Shown: positions 43,430 to 51,636, counted from the stretch's first letter. The stretch is DNA of 64,000 nt from Opitutaceae bacterium (GCA_028284385.1 JANQRT010000002.1:62001-126000), one strand, 5' to 3'. The notes: generated from the letters alone by a model not told the origin. Translations and numbers: made by a program.

Positions 43430-45202
43430 TTAAAAGAAAAACAGAACTCCGATAAGAATGACCGAAAGGAAGGCCGTTACCCCAATGGGGAAGGCTCCCT
43501 TTTCGATCTGCAGACGAACTTCCGAGCGCAGGTTTTCCTGAGCGCTGCCATTTTTTCCCGTAAAGGTCCAATATGGTGTCAGCAGTAAAATCAACGCTCG
43601 AGAGGACCCCTCGGTAGCTGCGTTTCTTATCGAACCAACCAGTCCTCCAACAATGGTACGATGAGCCCAGGCGTTTAGTCCGTTCAAGGACTTGTCGAAA
43701 AGGCTATAGCCAAACCGAAAGCTCTTCCGGTACCACCAGTCGGCATCGAGATTGATGGAGCGGATTTCTGCGGGATAGATGCCGGACATCATCATCAAGG
43801 TAAAGGCGAGGGCCGAGAAGACGAGCAGCATGAACTGTCCATTGACGTGAGCGAAGGTGTAGGGGACGTAGGTCACTTCCCCGAACGGCAGAAGCGGGTA
43901 AATGGTCAGATTGGGGAACATGCCGATAAAGATGCACAGAAAAGCGGCAATCCCCATGGCGATGCGCATGTTGAGCGGAGCCTCTTTCACGCGGATGCCC
44001 GAGTCGTGCGAAAAGAAAGCGAAGAAGGGGATCTTGATGCCGGCATGGTGAAAGACCCCTGCCGAGGCGAAGAGCAAAGCGAGCCAGATGATCGTGAAAT
44101 GCCCCTCCGCCGCTGCCGACATGACCATCGATTTGCTCACGAATCCGCTGAAGAGAGGGAAGGCCGAAATCGAGGCGGCTCCGATCATGCAACAGATTCC
44201 GGTGAAGGGCATGTACTTAAATAGTCCTCCCAGTTCGGTGGCCTTGATCTTGCCGGTCTGTAGAAGCACCGCTCCCATCGACATGAAGAGCAGAGCTTTG
44301 TATAAGATATGGCAATACACGTGGGCGGCCGCGCCGTTCATCGACATCTCTGTGCCGATGCCGATTCCAACCACCATGAAGCCCACTTGATTGATCAGGC
44401 TGTAGGCCAAAACCTTCCGCAGGTCGTTTTCCAGCACCGCGTAGAAGATGGGGAAAGTGGCCATGGCCATGCCGATCCAGATCAGCGAGGGTTCGCCTCC
44501 ATAACCGCGCATCAGGGCGTAGACCGCCCCCTTGGTGGTGAAGGTTGCCATGAAAACCACACCGCCGATGGTAGCTTCTGGATAGGTGTCGGGTAGCCAG
44601 GCATGAAGCACTGGCCAGGCGCAATTCAGACCAAAGCCGATGAAGATGAGGTAGGAGGAAAGACCATCGAGTCCGATATGGCCGAACTCCGCCGACCCAG
44701 TTTCCTTCAGGCGCAACACAATGCCGGCAAAGAGAATGAGACCTCCGACCACGTGGACCAGCGCGTAGCGCAAAGCCGCGCTCAGAGACTCCTTGGTTCG
44801 TCGGCAAAGGATAAGCAGGAAAGCTCCGGTGGTCAGCATCTCCCAGAAGAGGAACATGGTGATCAAGTCGCCTGCCAGGACCATGCCTATGGCGCAGCCG
44901 GCGTAAAGAAACCCTGCGAAGTACTCTAGATTGTTTTTGCACTGCAGGTTGTAGAGCGTCGCTATGAAAGCGGCGACCGTGAACACGTTTACGAAAAGAA
45001 GACTCAGCTTATCCGCTCGACCGAAAACGAGCTCGAAGTTGAGAATCTCGTAGGTCCAGTAGGTCCCTACCTCCATTTGCAAGTAGCTGTAAAAGGCCAG
45101 AAGCGGAAGGGCCAGCATGTAGGCCGCTTTCAGCTTTCCTTTGAAAAGGGGGATCAGCAGAGCGCCCAGCAGCAAAATGAATTGTGGAGGGGCGCTATTC
45201 AT
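43430..45202 (-). CDS. MrpD/NuoL-like antiporter subunit (third D-type)
   Basis: A 590-residue integral membrane protein with about 14 to 16 helices. It has the NuoL/M/N-type proton-antiporter core, including a conserved Glu in LFWEMLTTGAFL (TM5) and Lys/His positions in the later helices (ALVHVVGGLILF, HVYCHILYKALLF). A C-terminal extension with an amphipathic region (NLDADWWYRKSFRFGYSLFDK) and a final helix distinguish it from the other two. It overlaps the small membrane-protein gene upstream by 8 bp and is followed by the YceI gene. It is the third D-like subunit of the complex and should move H+ or Na+. Confidence 0.9.
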   Translation of the reverse strand: MNSAPPQFILLLGALLIPLFKGKLKAAYMLALPLLAFYSYLQMEVGTYWTYEILNFELVFGRADKLSLLFVNVFTVAAFIATLYNLQCKNNLEYFAGFLYAGCAIGMVLAGDLITMFLFWEMLTTGAFLLILCRRTKESLSAALRYALVHVVGGLILFAGIVLRLKETGSAEFGHIGLDGLSSYLIFIGFGLNCAWPVLHAWLPDTYPEATIGGVVFMATFTTKGAVYALMRGYGGEPSLIWIGMAMATFPIFYAVLENDLRKVLAYSLINQVGFMVVGIGIGTEMSMNGAAAHVYCHILYKALLFMSMGAVLLQTGKIKATELGGLFKYMPFTGICCMIGAASISAFPLFSGFVSKSMVMSAAAEGHFTIIWLALLFASAGVFHHAGIKIPFFAFFSHDSGIRVKEAPLNMRIAMGIAAFLCIFIGMFPNLTIYPLLPFGEVTYVPYTFAHVNGQFMLLVFSALAFTLMMMSGIYPAEIRSINLDADWWYRKSFRFGYSLFDKSLNGLNAWAHRTIVGGLVGSIRNAATEGSSRALILLLTPYWTFTGKNGSAQENLRSEVRLQIEKGAFPIGVTAFLSVILIGVLFFF

Positions 45203-45455
45203 AGTAGTCCTCGTCTCTTTTCACTAGCGGACGCAGAATGTATTTGGAAATCAATACAAGTAGTACGCAGGCCACGAAGCCGAACACGGCGTAGAAGCCT
45301 GGCCAGTTTTCCCATTCGTAATAGGCATGCTTGTCGAAGCGTTCCAGAAGGAAGAGGAAGTCGACGAGAAAGACGGCGACGCAAAGGGCGAATAGACCGT
45401 AAACGATCCGCTTTACGTTCTTCGATAGCTTTTCTGTCTTATGCTGACTGTCCAT
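45195..45455 (-). CDS. Small two-helix membrane protein of the antiporter operon
   Basis: The start at 45455 is chosen because the longer frame to 45515 would run through the stop region of the small gene upstream. The 86-residue product has two transmembrane segments (about 15-35 and 47-67) and a charged C-terminus (RDEDYYE). I do not recognise the family. Its place between the antiporter subunits suggests an accessory subunit. Confidence 0.7.
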   Translation of the reverse strand: MDSQHKTEKLSKNVKRIVYGLFALCVAVFLVDFLFLLERFDKHAYYEWENWPGFYAVFGFVACVLLVLISKYILRPLVKRDEDYYE

Positions 45456-45486
45456 GGCGATTTTCGATCTTCTCGTATTCGATTTT

Positions 45487-45633
45487 CTAGTGGTGCCCGT
45501 GGGTTGCTCCTCCATCAGGAGCCGTGAGGATGATGATCGCCAGATAAATGACGAAAAGAGTCATGATGACCATGAAGGCTGGCTTGTAGCCTGGTATTGC
45601 TTCATGCTTGAGCTCGTGTAGTGGCTTTTCCAT
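45487..45633 (-). CDS. 48-residue single-pass membrane protein
   Basis: An unflagged small gene: ATG at 45633, TAG at 45487, 7 bp after the previous D-type gene and 31 bp before the next small gene. The product has a charged N-terminus (MEKPLHELKHEAIPGYKP), one transmembrane helix (about 20-37) and a His-rich end (ATHGHH). Its place fills an otherwise open gap exactly, with coding-like sequence. It is probably an antiporter accessory subunit. Confidence 0.7.
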   Translation of the reverse strand: MEKPLHELKHEAIPGYKPAFMVIMTLFVIYLAIIILTAPDGGATHGHH

Positions 45634-45640
45634 GGCGCGA

Positions 45641-47128
45641 TTAGTTCGAGTTCAGGTATACGCTGGCGGCCATCTCCGCTAGCGAGAAGAAAGGTTCTGG
45701 ATAGATGAAAAGAGCTATGGAGGCGATGGCTGTGACGGACAAAGCGATGACCGAGCAGGGATGAGCCTCTTGGAATTTCTTTTCGAACAAGGATTCCTCC
45801 GGCTTGCAGAAGAAGGCTTTGAAGGCGATCGGGAAGAAATAGGCCGCGTTGAGGAACGAGCTGATCAGCAACACGATCAGCATGGCGAAATGACCGCCGG
45901 AGACCGTGCCCCAGAGGAGATAGAACTTGCTCCAGAAACCGCCTCCCAATGGCAGGCCGATGACGCTTATCGACCCAATGAAAAAGGCGATCATCGTTAT
46001 GGGCATCCGGTTGCCCAGTCCGACCATCTCGCTGATGTATTTCTTGCCGGTAGCTTGGAATATCGCTCCCGCGCAAAAGAAGAGAGTGATTTTGCCGAAA
46101 GCGTGCATACTGATGTGCATCATGCTTCCTGTAAGTCCTTGAGGCGTCAGGAGAGAAACGCCCAAGATGATATAGGACAGCTGCCCCACCGTGGAAAAGG
46201 CTAGACGGCGCTTGAGGTTGTCCTGCGTGAGGGCGATGAGTGAAGAGACTACAATGGTGAAAGCGGCGATCCAGCTGATGATGGCGCCCAGGTTTTCTGT
46301 AATCAGATATTCGATGCCAAAGACGCCCGTATCGACTCGCAGGATACAGAAGACACCAACCTTGACCACCGCCACGGCATGCAGCAAGGCGCTGACCGGC
46401 GTTGGCGCGACCATGGCTCCCGGCAGCCAGGAATGGAAAGGCATGAGGCCGCACTTGGCGAATCCGAAGGTAAGCAGAAGAAGGAGGATCACCGCTTCGC
46501 TGGAGCCGATGTGGCCTTCGAGGAATCCATTGCTCGAAAAATCGAGACTGCTGCCGGTTTTTATGAATACGTAGATCAGAGCCGGCAGCACGAATCCGAT
46601 GGAAGTGCTGAGCAGATAGGTGAGATAGGTTCTGCCGCCGGTGCGAGCCTCTTTGTCCTGGTGATGCGTGACCAGCGGATAGGTAGCCAGCGACAGCATC
46701 TCGTAGAAGAGATAAAGCGTGAAGAGATTGGCCGAGAAAGCGACGCCGATGGTGGCGGAAAGCGAGACGGCGAAGAATGCATAGAAACGCGTTTGCGAGT
46801 GCTCCTTCAAGCCTCGCATGTATCCAATGGAGTACAACGAGGTAAGAATCCAAAGCGACGAAGCTACCAGACCGAAAAGCATGCCCAGTCCGTCCACCCT
46901 AAAGGCGATCTTTAGGTTGGGGACGATTTCCCAAAGCGTGTACTCGATGGTGGTGCCGCTCAGGATCGTAGGCAGCATGGAAACGACCAAGGCCAGCTTT
47001 ATGAATCCTGCCACAAAGGTTGATCCTTCCCGCAAGTTAGGAGACTTGCCAAGGAAGACGATGGGAATCACCGCCAGCAGGGAAACGATGCAAGCCCAGA
47101 CGGGAGTGAAGCTTTCGATAGTCGTCAT
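45641..47128 (-). CDS. MrpD/NuoL-like antiporter subunit (second D-type)
   Basis: A 495-residue protein with about 14 helices of the Proton_antipo_M family: the LYLFYEMLSLATYPLV segment carries the conserved Glu of TM5, and HSWLPGAMVAPTPVSALLHAVAVVKVGVF carries the Lys/His set of the pumping half-channels. It lies 9 bp after the mrpD gene. Several alternative frames in this region are open (for example 45561-46853), but the membrane pattern and family motifs are only in this one. Confidence 0.92.
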   Translation of the reverse strand: MTTIESFTPVWACIVSLLAVIPIVFLGKSPNLREGSTFVAGFIKLALVVSMLPTILSGTTIEYTLWEIVPNLKIAFRVDGLGMLFGLVASSLWILTSLYSIGYMRGLKEHSQTRFYAFFAVSLSATIGVAFSANLFTLYLFYEMLSLATYPLVTHHQDKEARTGGRTYLTYLLSTSIGFVLPALIYVFIKTGSSLDFSSNGFLEGHIGSSEAVILLLLLTFGFAKCGLMPFHSWLPGAMVAPTPVSALLHAVAVVKVGVFCILRVDTGVFGIEYLITENLGAIISWIAAFTIVVSSLIALTQDNLKRRLAFSTVGQLSYIILGVSLLTPQGLTGSMMHISMHAFGKITLFFCAGAIFQATGKKYISEMVGLGNRMPITMIAFFIGSISVIGLPLGGGFWSKFYLLWGTVSGGHFAMLIVLLISSFLNAAYFFPIAFKAFFCKPEESLFEKKFQEAHPCSVIALSVTAIASIALFIYPEPFFSLAEMAASVYLNSN

Positions 47129-47137
47129 TGTCGTGGC

Positions 47138-48655
47138 TTAGCGAATACCGCTCCCCAGATTTGAGCTACTTAGAAAATCGGAGATGACGGCAACGATGTC
47201 CTTGTTGTACAGTCCTATGACAAGAAGTAGGACTCCAGTGCCTAGAAGAGGAATCAGCTGAGATAGCGGAGCCTCGGAAATCTTGTCGTGTCCGTCGGAA
47301 TGGTGATGGTCGTGCCCTTCCGCTGGCTTTACTCCGAAGTAGGCGATCTCGATGATACGGAAGAAAAGGACCGCGTTGATCAAGCTGGAGATGAGGAGTG
47401 CTACCACGTATTCCCAGCGACCGGAATTAATGCCGCCCTGGATTAGATACCACTTGCTGAAGAACCCGGCTGTAGGAGGGATTCCAATAAGCGAAAAGGC
47501 CCCGGCCAGAAAGCCAACCATAGTGAGAGGCATCTTCTTGAACATGCCGTCCAAAGCATTCAGGTCAGTTTTGCCTGTCTTGGAAATAATGATACCTGCG
47601 AAGAGGAATACGCAGAGCGTCATGAAGGCGTCGCTTATGATGTGGTAAATGGAGCCCACCATTCCCATTTCTTCGGCCAGCCAAACGCCGCCTACCATGT
47701 AGCCGACTTCCGCGATGATCAGGAAGGACAGCATCTTGCGCAGATTGGTTTGGCCGAGAGCGGAGATGGACCCAGCTAGGATCGCCAACACTGCCATCCA
47801 GACGATGATTCGGCTCCATTCGAGGTGGGCGAACGTGTATTCAGCTCCGTAAACAGTCAGCATCATTCTGACCATTACGTAGACCATGACCTTGGTGACC
47901 AGTGGAGCGAGAATGCAGCTCGAAGTCGTTGGCGAGAAGCAATAGGCATTGGGCAGCCAGGCGTGTAATGGGAAGAAGGCCATCTTGATCCAGACCCCAA
48001 CCGTTATTAAAATGAAAGAGACCATGATGGCAGGTGAGCCGGCCAAGTCGCGCGCGACCAGTTGCTCCTGGATATCCACCATGTTGAGCGAACCTGTCTT
48101 TATATAGAGGTAGCCGACGCCGAGCAGATAGAACGAGGCGCCGATGGTTCCCATGATGACGTATTTGTAAGCCGCGAGGGTAGCTCTTTTCGGACCCATG
48201 GCAATCAGAGCGTAGCTGGTGAGGGCCGCGATTTCGATAAGCACGTAAAGATTGAAGGCGTCGCCAGTCAGGACCATGCCCAGCAGACCGGTTGCCAGCA
48301 GCAGAAAAAGCGAATAGAATTGGGAAACCTTATCTCCGTTTTCCGCTAGAACGGTTCTTTTCGAATAGATGGCTGCTAGTAAGGAAACGCTTGATACCAC
48401 GACGACAACGAGAGCGTTGAGCCCATCGATGCGAAGCTCGATGCCGAAGGGCGGTTCCCATCCACCCAGGTGGTAGCGGATAACCCCGCCTTCCAGAACG
48501 CTGAGCAGCGTGACGATGCTAGCCCAGACCGAACCCGCCATGCCAAGCAGGACCAGTGGATAGCAGACTGCCCGGAAGCGAAAACCCACCAGGGCAACGA
48601 TGATGGAAGCCAGGAAAGGGATAAGGAGTATGAGAGCCGGAGCCTGATCAATCAT
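47138..48655 (-). CDS. mrpD: Monovalent cation/H+ antiporter subunit D
   Basis: A 505-residue MrpD/MbhH-type pumping subunit with about 14 helices. LYVLIEIAALTSYALIA has the key Glu in TM5, and FFPLHAWLPNAYCFSPTTSSCILAPLVTKVMVYVMVRM the Lys pattern of the antiporter half-channels. A loop near the C-terminus is His-rich (GHDHHHSDGHD, 447-457), unusual for the family. It overlaps mrpC by 8 bp. Confidence 0.93.
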   Translation of the reverse strand: MIDQAPALILLIPFLASIIVALVGFRFRAVCYPLVLLGMAGSVWASIVTLLSVLEGGVIRYHLGGWEPPFGIELRIDGLNALVVVVVSSVSLLAAIYSKRTVLAENGDKVSQFYSLFLLLATGLLGMVLTGDAFNLYVLIEIAALTSYALIAMGPKRATLAAYKYVIMGTIGASFYLLGVGYLYIKTGSLNMVDIQEQLVARDLAGSPAIMVSFILITVGVWIKMAFFPLHAWLPNAYCFSPTTSSCILAPLVTKVMVYVMVRMMLTVYGAEYTFAHLEWSRIIVWMAVLAILAGSISALGQTNLRKMLSFLIIAEVGYMVGGVWLAEEMGMVGSIYHIISDAFMTLCVFLFAGIIISKTGKTDLNALDGMFKKMPLTMVGFLAGAFSLIGIPPTAGFFSKWYLIQGGINSGRWEYVVALLISSLINAVLFFRIIEIAYFGVKPAEGHDHHHSDGHDKISEAPLSQLIPLLGTGVLLLVIGLYNKDIVAVISDFLSSSNLGSGIR

Positions 48656-49163
48656 TGCTAGACTTAATCGTATCCAGAATTTCGCTCTCTTCGATCGAGC
48701 CGAATTCTCCGTAGAGCTTCTGCGTTATGGCCAGACCGACTCCAAGGGTGCTGACTCCAACCACAATAGCTGTTAGCATGAGAACGTGGGGTAGGGGGTT
48801 CGAGAAATCGTCTGGCTTGATAACTAGATCCGGATAGTGGGATCCTGCCGCCGCATCTCCGTGGTCGGCATGGGAATCATGATGCTCTTTGGCAAGCGTA
48901 TCCAATGCTTGGTGATGATCGCCTTGTCCGTCTTCATGATGCTCCCCATGCTCGGGATGGATCTGGTCGTGGTAGAGAATGGGAATGGTGGATCCTTCCT
49001 TTACGCTGATAGAAACGTAGAAGAGGATGATGGCCGTTTGGAAAATGGACATGCCGATCAGCTTCTTCACGAAGTTGTTCTTCGAGATCATGGCGTAGAG
49101 TCCGATCATCATTATGATGACGTAGATCCAGTAGTTGAAGCTTGGGGACAGAGATTCTAGCAT
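48648..49163 (-). CDS. mrpC: Antiporter subunit C (NuoK-like) with large His-rich insert
   Basis: A 171-residue protein; ordinary MrpC is about 110. TM1 (about 10-25) and TM2 (about 35-53) are followed by a 60-residue insert (about 62-120) with 12 histidines between residues 65 and 109 (HPEHGEHHEDGQGDHH, KEHHDSHADHGD), then TM3 (about 126-147). The usual C-subunit core is kept. The insert may bind metal or protons. It overlaps mrpB by 1 bp and mrpD by 8 bp. Confidence 0.9.
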   Translation of the reverse strand: MLESLSPSFNYWIYVIIMMIGLYAMISKNNFVKKLIGMSIFQTAIILFYVSISVKEGSTIPILYHDQIHPEHGEHHEDGQGDHHQALDTLAKEHHDSHADHGDAAAGSHYPDLVIKPDDFSNPLPHVLMLTAIVVGVSTLGVGLAITQKLYGEFGSIEESEILDTIKSSND

Positions 49164-49921
49164 TAGAGACCCTCCTTCAGATCGCCGCCCGAGGCGAGGT
49201 TCGAGTAGATGGAGAACATGATGGCCGTCACGGTGAAAGCCACGCCGATTTCCACGCCGAGCATGCTATGCGATCGAGCCATGATCGAGTCGGTGGCCGG
49301 CATGAGCGGGTGTAGAACGCTGTAATCCAAGAAATTGCTTCCAAAGAGCATGGCCACCAAGCCGAATCCGGCGTAGATGAGGATGCCGATAACCGCTAGT
49401 TTCAGTACCCGCTTTTCGGGCACCCATTTTTGGGCGGTTTGGAGATCCTTAGCCACCGCGAGCAGGATAAAGCTGGCTCCGAAGATCACCCCGCCCTGGA
49501 AGCCACCTCCTGGGCTATGGTGTCCGTGGGCTATGACATAGAGAGCAAAAATTTGAATGATGGGGATAAGGAGCCGGCAAGTGGTTGTGATGATCAAGTC
49601 CGGCTTCTCCTTGCTGATAGTCTCTTTGGGGGCGGCTAGTTTCGGTCCTGGTCCGTATCGACGAAGAACGCCGATGATGGCGATGCCTGCGGTAAAGATA
49701 ACCACCGTTTCGAACATGGTATCGTATCCACGAAAGTCAGCCAAGACCGCGGTCACCATATTGGGTACGGCAGTGACATGAATCGTCTCGGTTATATAGT
49801 ATTGCGAAAGACGATAACTGTTGGCCGGCGATGTCGTGTCACCCCAATCGGGAAAGTCGTGCACTGCCGAAAGCAGCAGGCCTCCGGTCAAGATGACGGC
49901 GATGAGTCCTAGAATTTTCAA
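49163..49921 (-). CDS. mrpB: Antiporter subunit B with MbhE-like N-terminal half
   Basis: The start is TTG at 49921, in a TTGA overlap with the upstream gene and 8 nt after GGAGG; the longer frame to 50044 is out of register with it. The 252-residue product begins with an MbhE-like segment (about 1-90; DFRGYDTMFETVVIFTAGIA) and continues as MrpB/MbhF (about 110-250; IAHGHHSPGGGFQGGVIFGA). So two subunits that are separate in archaeal Mbh are fused, as is common in bacterial Mrp. Confidence 0.9.
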   Translation of the reverse strand: MKILGLIAVILTGGLLLSAVHDFPDWGDTTSPANSYRLSQYYITETIHVTAVPNMVTAVLADFRGYDTMFETVVIFTAGIAIIGVLRRYGPGPKLAAPKETISKEKPDLIITTTCRLLIPIIQIFALYVIAHGHHSPGGGFQGGVIFGASFILLAVAKDLQTAQKWVPEKRVLKLAVIGILIYAGFGLVAMLFGSNFLDYSVLHPLMPATDSIMARSHSMLGVEIGVAFTVTAIMFSIYSNLASGGDLKEGL

Positions 49922-50163
49922 TCCGATGACCTCCTTGAAGTTCGAAGAACCGTTGCAATGAGAAATACCGCGCTCACTCCCGCTCCCACCGCGGCTTCGG
50001 TAAAGGCTACGTCGACTGCTTCCATTTCCGCCCAAAGCAGGCACATGAGAAAGCTGTAGACGCCGAATATCATGCTAGCGCTCAGCAGATCCTTAGTCCG
50101 CAAAGAGATGATGGCGGTGATGACCAGGAAAACCAGAAGTATGAGGTCGAAGGCCCAGATCAT
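49918..50163 (-). CDS. DUF4040 antiporter subunit (MbhD / MrpA C-terminal equivalent)
   Basis: An 81-residue protein with three helices. It matches the C-terminal piece of MrpA, which exists as separate MbhD in archaeal membrane-bound hydrogenase: a first helix, LLSASMIFGVYSFLMCLLWAE, and DVAFTEAAVGAGVSAVFLIATV. The conserved acidic residues in the helix and in VAFTEA are kept. It overlaps mrpG by 4 bp and mrpB by 4 bp. Confidence 0.88.
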   Translation of the reverse strand: MIWAFDLILLVFLVITAIISLRTKDLLSASMIFGVYSFLMCLLWAEMEAVDVAFTEAAVGAGVSAVFLIATVLRTSRRSSD

Positions 50164-50501
50164 TTGCTCTCGCCTCCTTTTCCGCTTTTGCGTGTCCAGA
50201 CTTTCTGCCCTTCCTCCAGGCCAGCTCGGATCAGAGCATGAGTGCTGGTGGGGCTGGTAATCATGATGAAGACCGTGATGAAGAGGATTTTCCCTGCCAC
50301 CAGGATATTCGCCAAACTGAAGTCCTGTAGTTGATAAATGGCGACGCCGACGAAAATGAGAAAGATGGACATGGTGTCCCCCTTGCCCGCCGCGTGCATA
50401 CGGGTATAGAAATCAGGGAAGCGGATGATGCCAATGGCTCCTCCCAAAAAGAAGAACAAGCCGAGGCAAACCAGGACGATGCAAATGATGTTCAGGACCA
50501 T
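50160..50501 (-). CDS. mrpG: Antiporter subunit G
   Basis: A 113-residue, three-helix protein with the MrpG signature RFPDFYTRMHAAGKGDTMSIFLI (about 27-49). The C-terminus is basic (VWTRKSGKGGESK). It lies 3 bp after mrpF. MrpG is part of the small-subunit set needed for assembly of the Mrp complex. Confidence 0.93.
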   Translation of the reverse strand: MVLNIICIVLVCLGLFFFLGGAIGIIRFPDFYTRMHAAGKGDTMSIFLIFVGVAIYQLQDFSLANILVAGKILFITVFIMITSPTSTHALIRAGLEEGQKVWTRKSGKGGESK

Positions 50502-50504
50502 GGG

Positions 50505-50801
50505 CTATTTTTCCGCTTCGATGCTTGAAATGGGCTGGTTAGGATGGACGCGATCCAAGTAGCGGGCGGCCGCGAGGGAACCGATGAAATTCAGGAGAGC
50601 GTAAGTGAGGGCGAAGTCCACAAACATTTCCACGCGACCGAAGATCATGCCAATGAATACAAGAAGAACCGTGGTCTTCGTTCCGATCACATTAACCGCG
50701 ACGATTCTATCGATGGCGGTTGGTCCGACCACAATGCGATAAAGCATGGGAAGCATCATGGCGAGGAGGACGATTCCCGCATATTCGAAGAAGAGCTCCA
50801 T
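50505..50801 (-). CDS. mrpF: Antiporter subunit F
   Basis: A 98-residue, three-helix protein with the MrpF signature YRIVVGPTAIDRIVAVNVIGTK (about 22-42 region). The family Asp in TAIDR is present. It follows mrpE by 3 bp. In Mrp, subunit F lies at the interface between the pumping subunits and the small subunits. Confidence 0.92.
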   Translation of the reverse strand: MELFFEYAGIVLLAMMLPMLYRIVVGPTAIDRIVAVNVIGTKTTVLLVFIGMIFGRVEMFVDFALTYALLNFIGSLAAARYLDRVHPNQPISSIEAEK

Positions 50802-50804
50802 GGC

Positions 50805-51299
50805 CTAAGACTCGCCTCCTTCAAAAACCTTGGAGATTTTTTGCTCCATGGAGTCGTCTTCCACGCCCGATTTGGTGTGTTCGCTGATCGAGTGAATGAG
50901 GAGCTCGTCTTCATCCAGCTCTATGGTGATGGTTCCAGGGGTAAGCGTAATCGAATTAGCCAGCGCGTATTTGCCGAAATCCGTCTTCAGCTTGGTTTTC
51001 ACTCGGACGAGCGACGGATCCAATCCCTTTAGGTCGCCAGGCGTTAATGCCAGTTTGAGTATGTGCAGGTTGGAGAGAGCTATCTGATAAAGAAGCCAAA
51101 GCAAGTAGCCAGGAATGCGAAGAATTTGCTGCAGACGCTGGCCAACCCCGGCTTCCCGGTCCTCGAAGAAAAAGCTCGATGAGATAAGCGTGACGACAAG
51201 GCAGGAAATGGCGCCAAGCGTCAGGTGAAAGGCGTCAAACAGTCCGGAGAAAACCATCCACGTTCCGAAGAGGATGAGGAAAATGGCGATGCGATACAT
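50805..51299 (-). CDS. mrpE: Antiporter subunit E (first gene of the operon)
   Basis: A 164-residue MrpE: two N-terminal helices, then a cytoplasmic domain with the typical LANSITLTPGTITIELDEDELLIHSI (about 114-138). It is the first gene of the antiporter operon E-F-G-DUF4040-B-C-D-D-small-small-D-YceI, the order of the archaeal Mbh membrane arm. No Shine-Dalgarno is visible, and a stem-loop lies 35 nt upstream of the start. Confidence 0.92.
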   Translation of the reverse strand: MYRIAIFLILFGTWMVFSGLFDAFHLTLGAISCLVVTLISSSFFFEDREAGVGQRLQQILRIPGYLLWLLYQIALSNLHILKLALTPGDLKGLDPSLVRVKTKLKTDFGKYALANSITLTPGTITIELDEDELLIHSISEHTKSGVEDDSMEQKISKVFEGGES

Positions 51300-51334
51300 G
51301 GATATGCAGTCGTGAGGGAAGGAGATGGAGCTCC

Positions 51335-51363
51335 GAATCCTAGCCAGTTCGGGCTAAGGATTC
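51335..51363 (-). promoter_or_regulatory. Stem-loop in the leader of the antiporter operon
   Basis: GAATCCTAGCC (51335-51345) pairs with GGGCTAAGGATTC (51351-51363) with one bulged base around a 5-nt loop. It has no T-run, so it is not a terminator. It is about 35 nt before the mrpE start codon. Its role is unknown; it may be an RNA or protein binding site. Confidence 0.4.
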
Positions 51364-51537
51364 AGAGTGGGCATACGAAAAAGATCTCCTCAGTTTTCAC
51401 AAGTTTTTTCAGATTTTTGTTTCTTAAAAAGGAGGTGACGGGTGCTGACGAGTCTCCTCGTTTTAGTCTAGAGGCTTTCATTATAAGGGTCCCCTAAGTC
51501 CTAAAGTCGATTTCCAGGCGAATCCTGGAAAAGACGA

Positions 51538-51592
51538 TTGACATAAACGGTTTTTGTTCTGATCTAGTATTGTACTAGATAAATAGTACAAT
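51538..51592 (+). promoter_or_regulatory. gntR promoter with overlapping inverted-repeat operator
   Basis: A perfect -35 TTGACA lies at 51538-51543; the -10 is not certain (GATCTA at 51561 has 17-bp spacing). The operator candidate is ATTGTACTA (51569-51577), GATAAA spacer, TAGTACAAT (51584-51592): a perfect 9-bp inverted repeat of the type bound by YtrA-class GntR proteins. A second palindrome CTAGTA-TTG-TACTAG overlaps it. Autorepression is likely. Confidence 0.65.
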
Positions 51593-51636
51593 GTTTCTAT
51601 CAGTCAGTTTAGGCCAGAAAAGGCAGGTGTGGATGT

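Larger units (their letters stand above)
51300..51636. other. Divergent regulatory region, antiporter operon and gntR
   Basis: This 337-bp gap holds the leaders of two divergent units. It has a leader hairpin for mrpE (51335-51363), a strong plus-strand Shine-Dalgarno-like AAGGAGGTG at 51429-51437 followed by a nine-codon ORF (51442-51471, GTG to TAG), and the gntR promoter and operator (51538-51592). No promoter for mrpE is evident. Confidence 0.4.

Noticed and set aside
44217..44942. 241-codon open frame inside the third D-type gene
   Set aside because: Shadow frame with Arg/Leu/His-rich translation and no recognisable motif.
45561..46853. 430-codon open frame on the minus strand
   Set aside because: It is a shadow of the second D-type antiporter gene: its translation is Arg/His/Ser-rich without hydrophobic helices, while the other frame has a full membrane pattern.
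51440..51475. CTGACGAG resembling a hammerhead ribozyme core
   Set aside because: The required GAAA and closing stems are missing.
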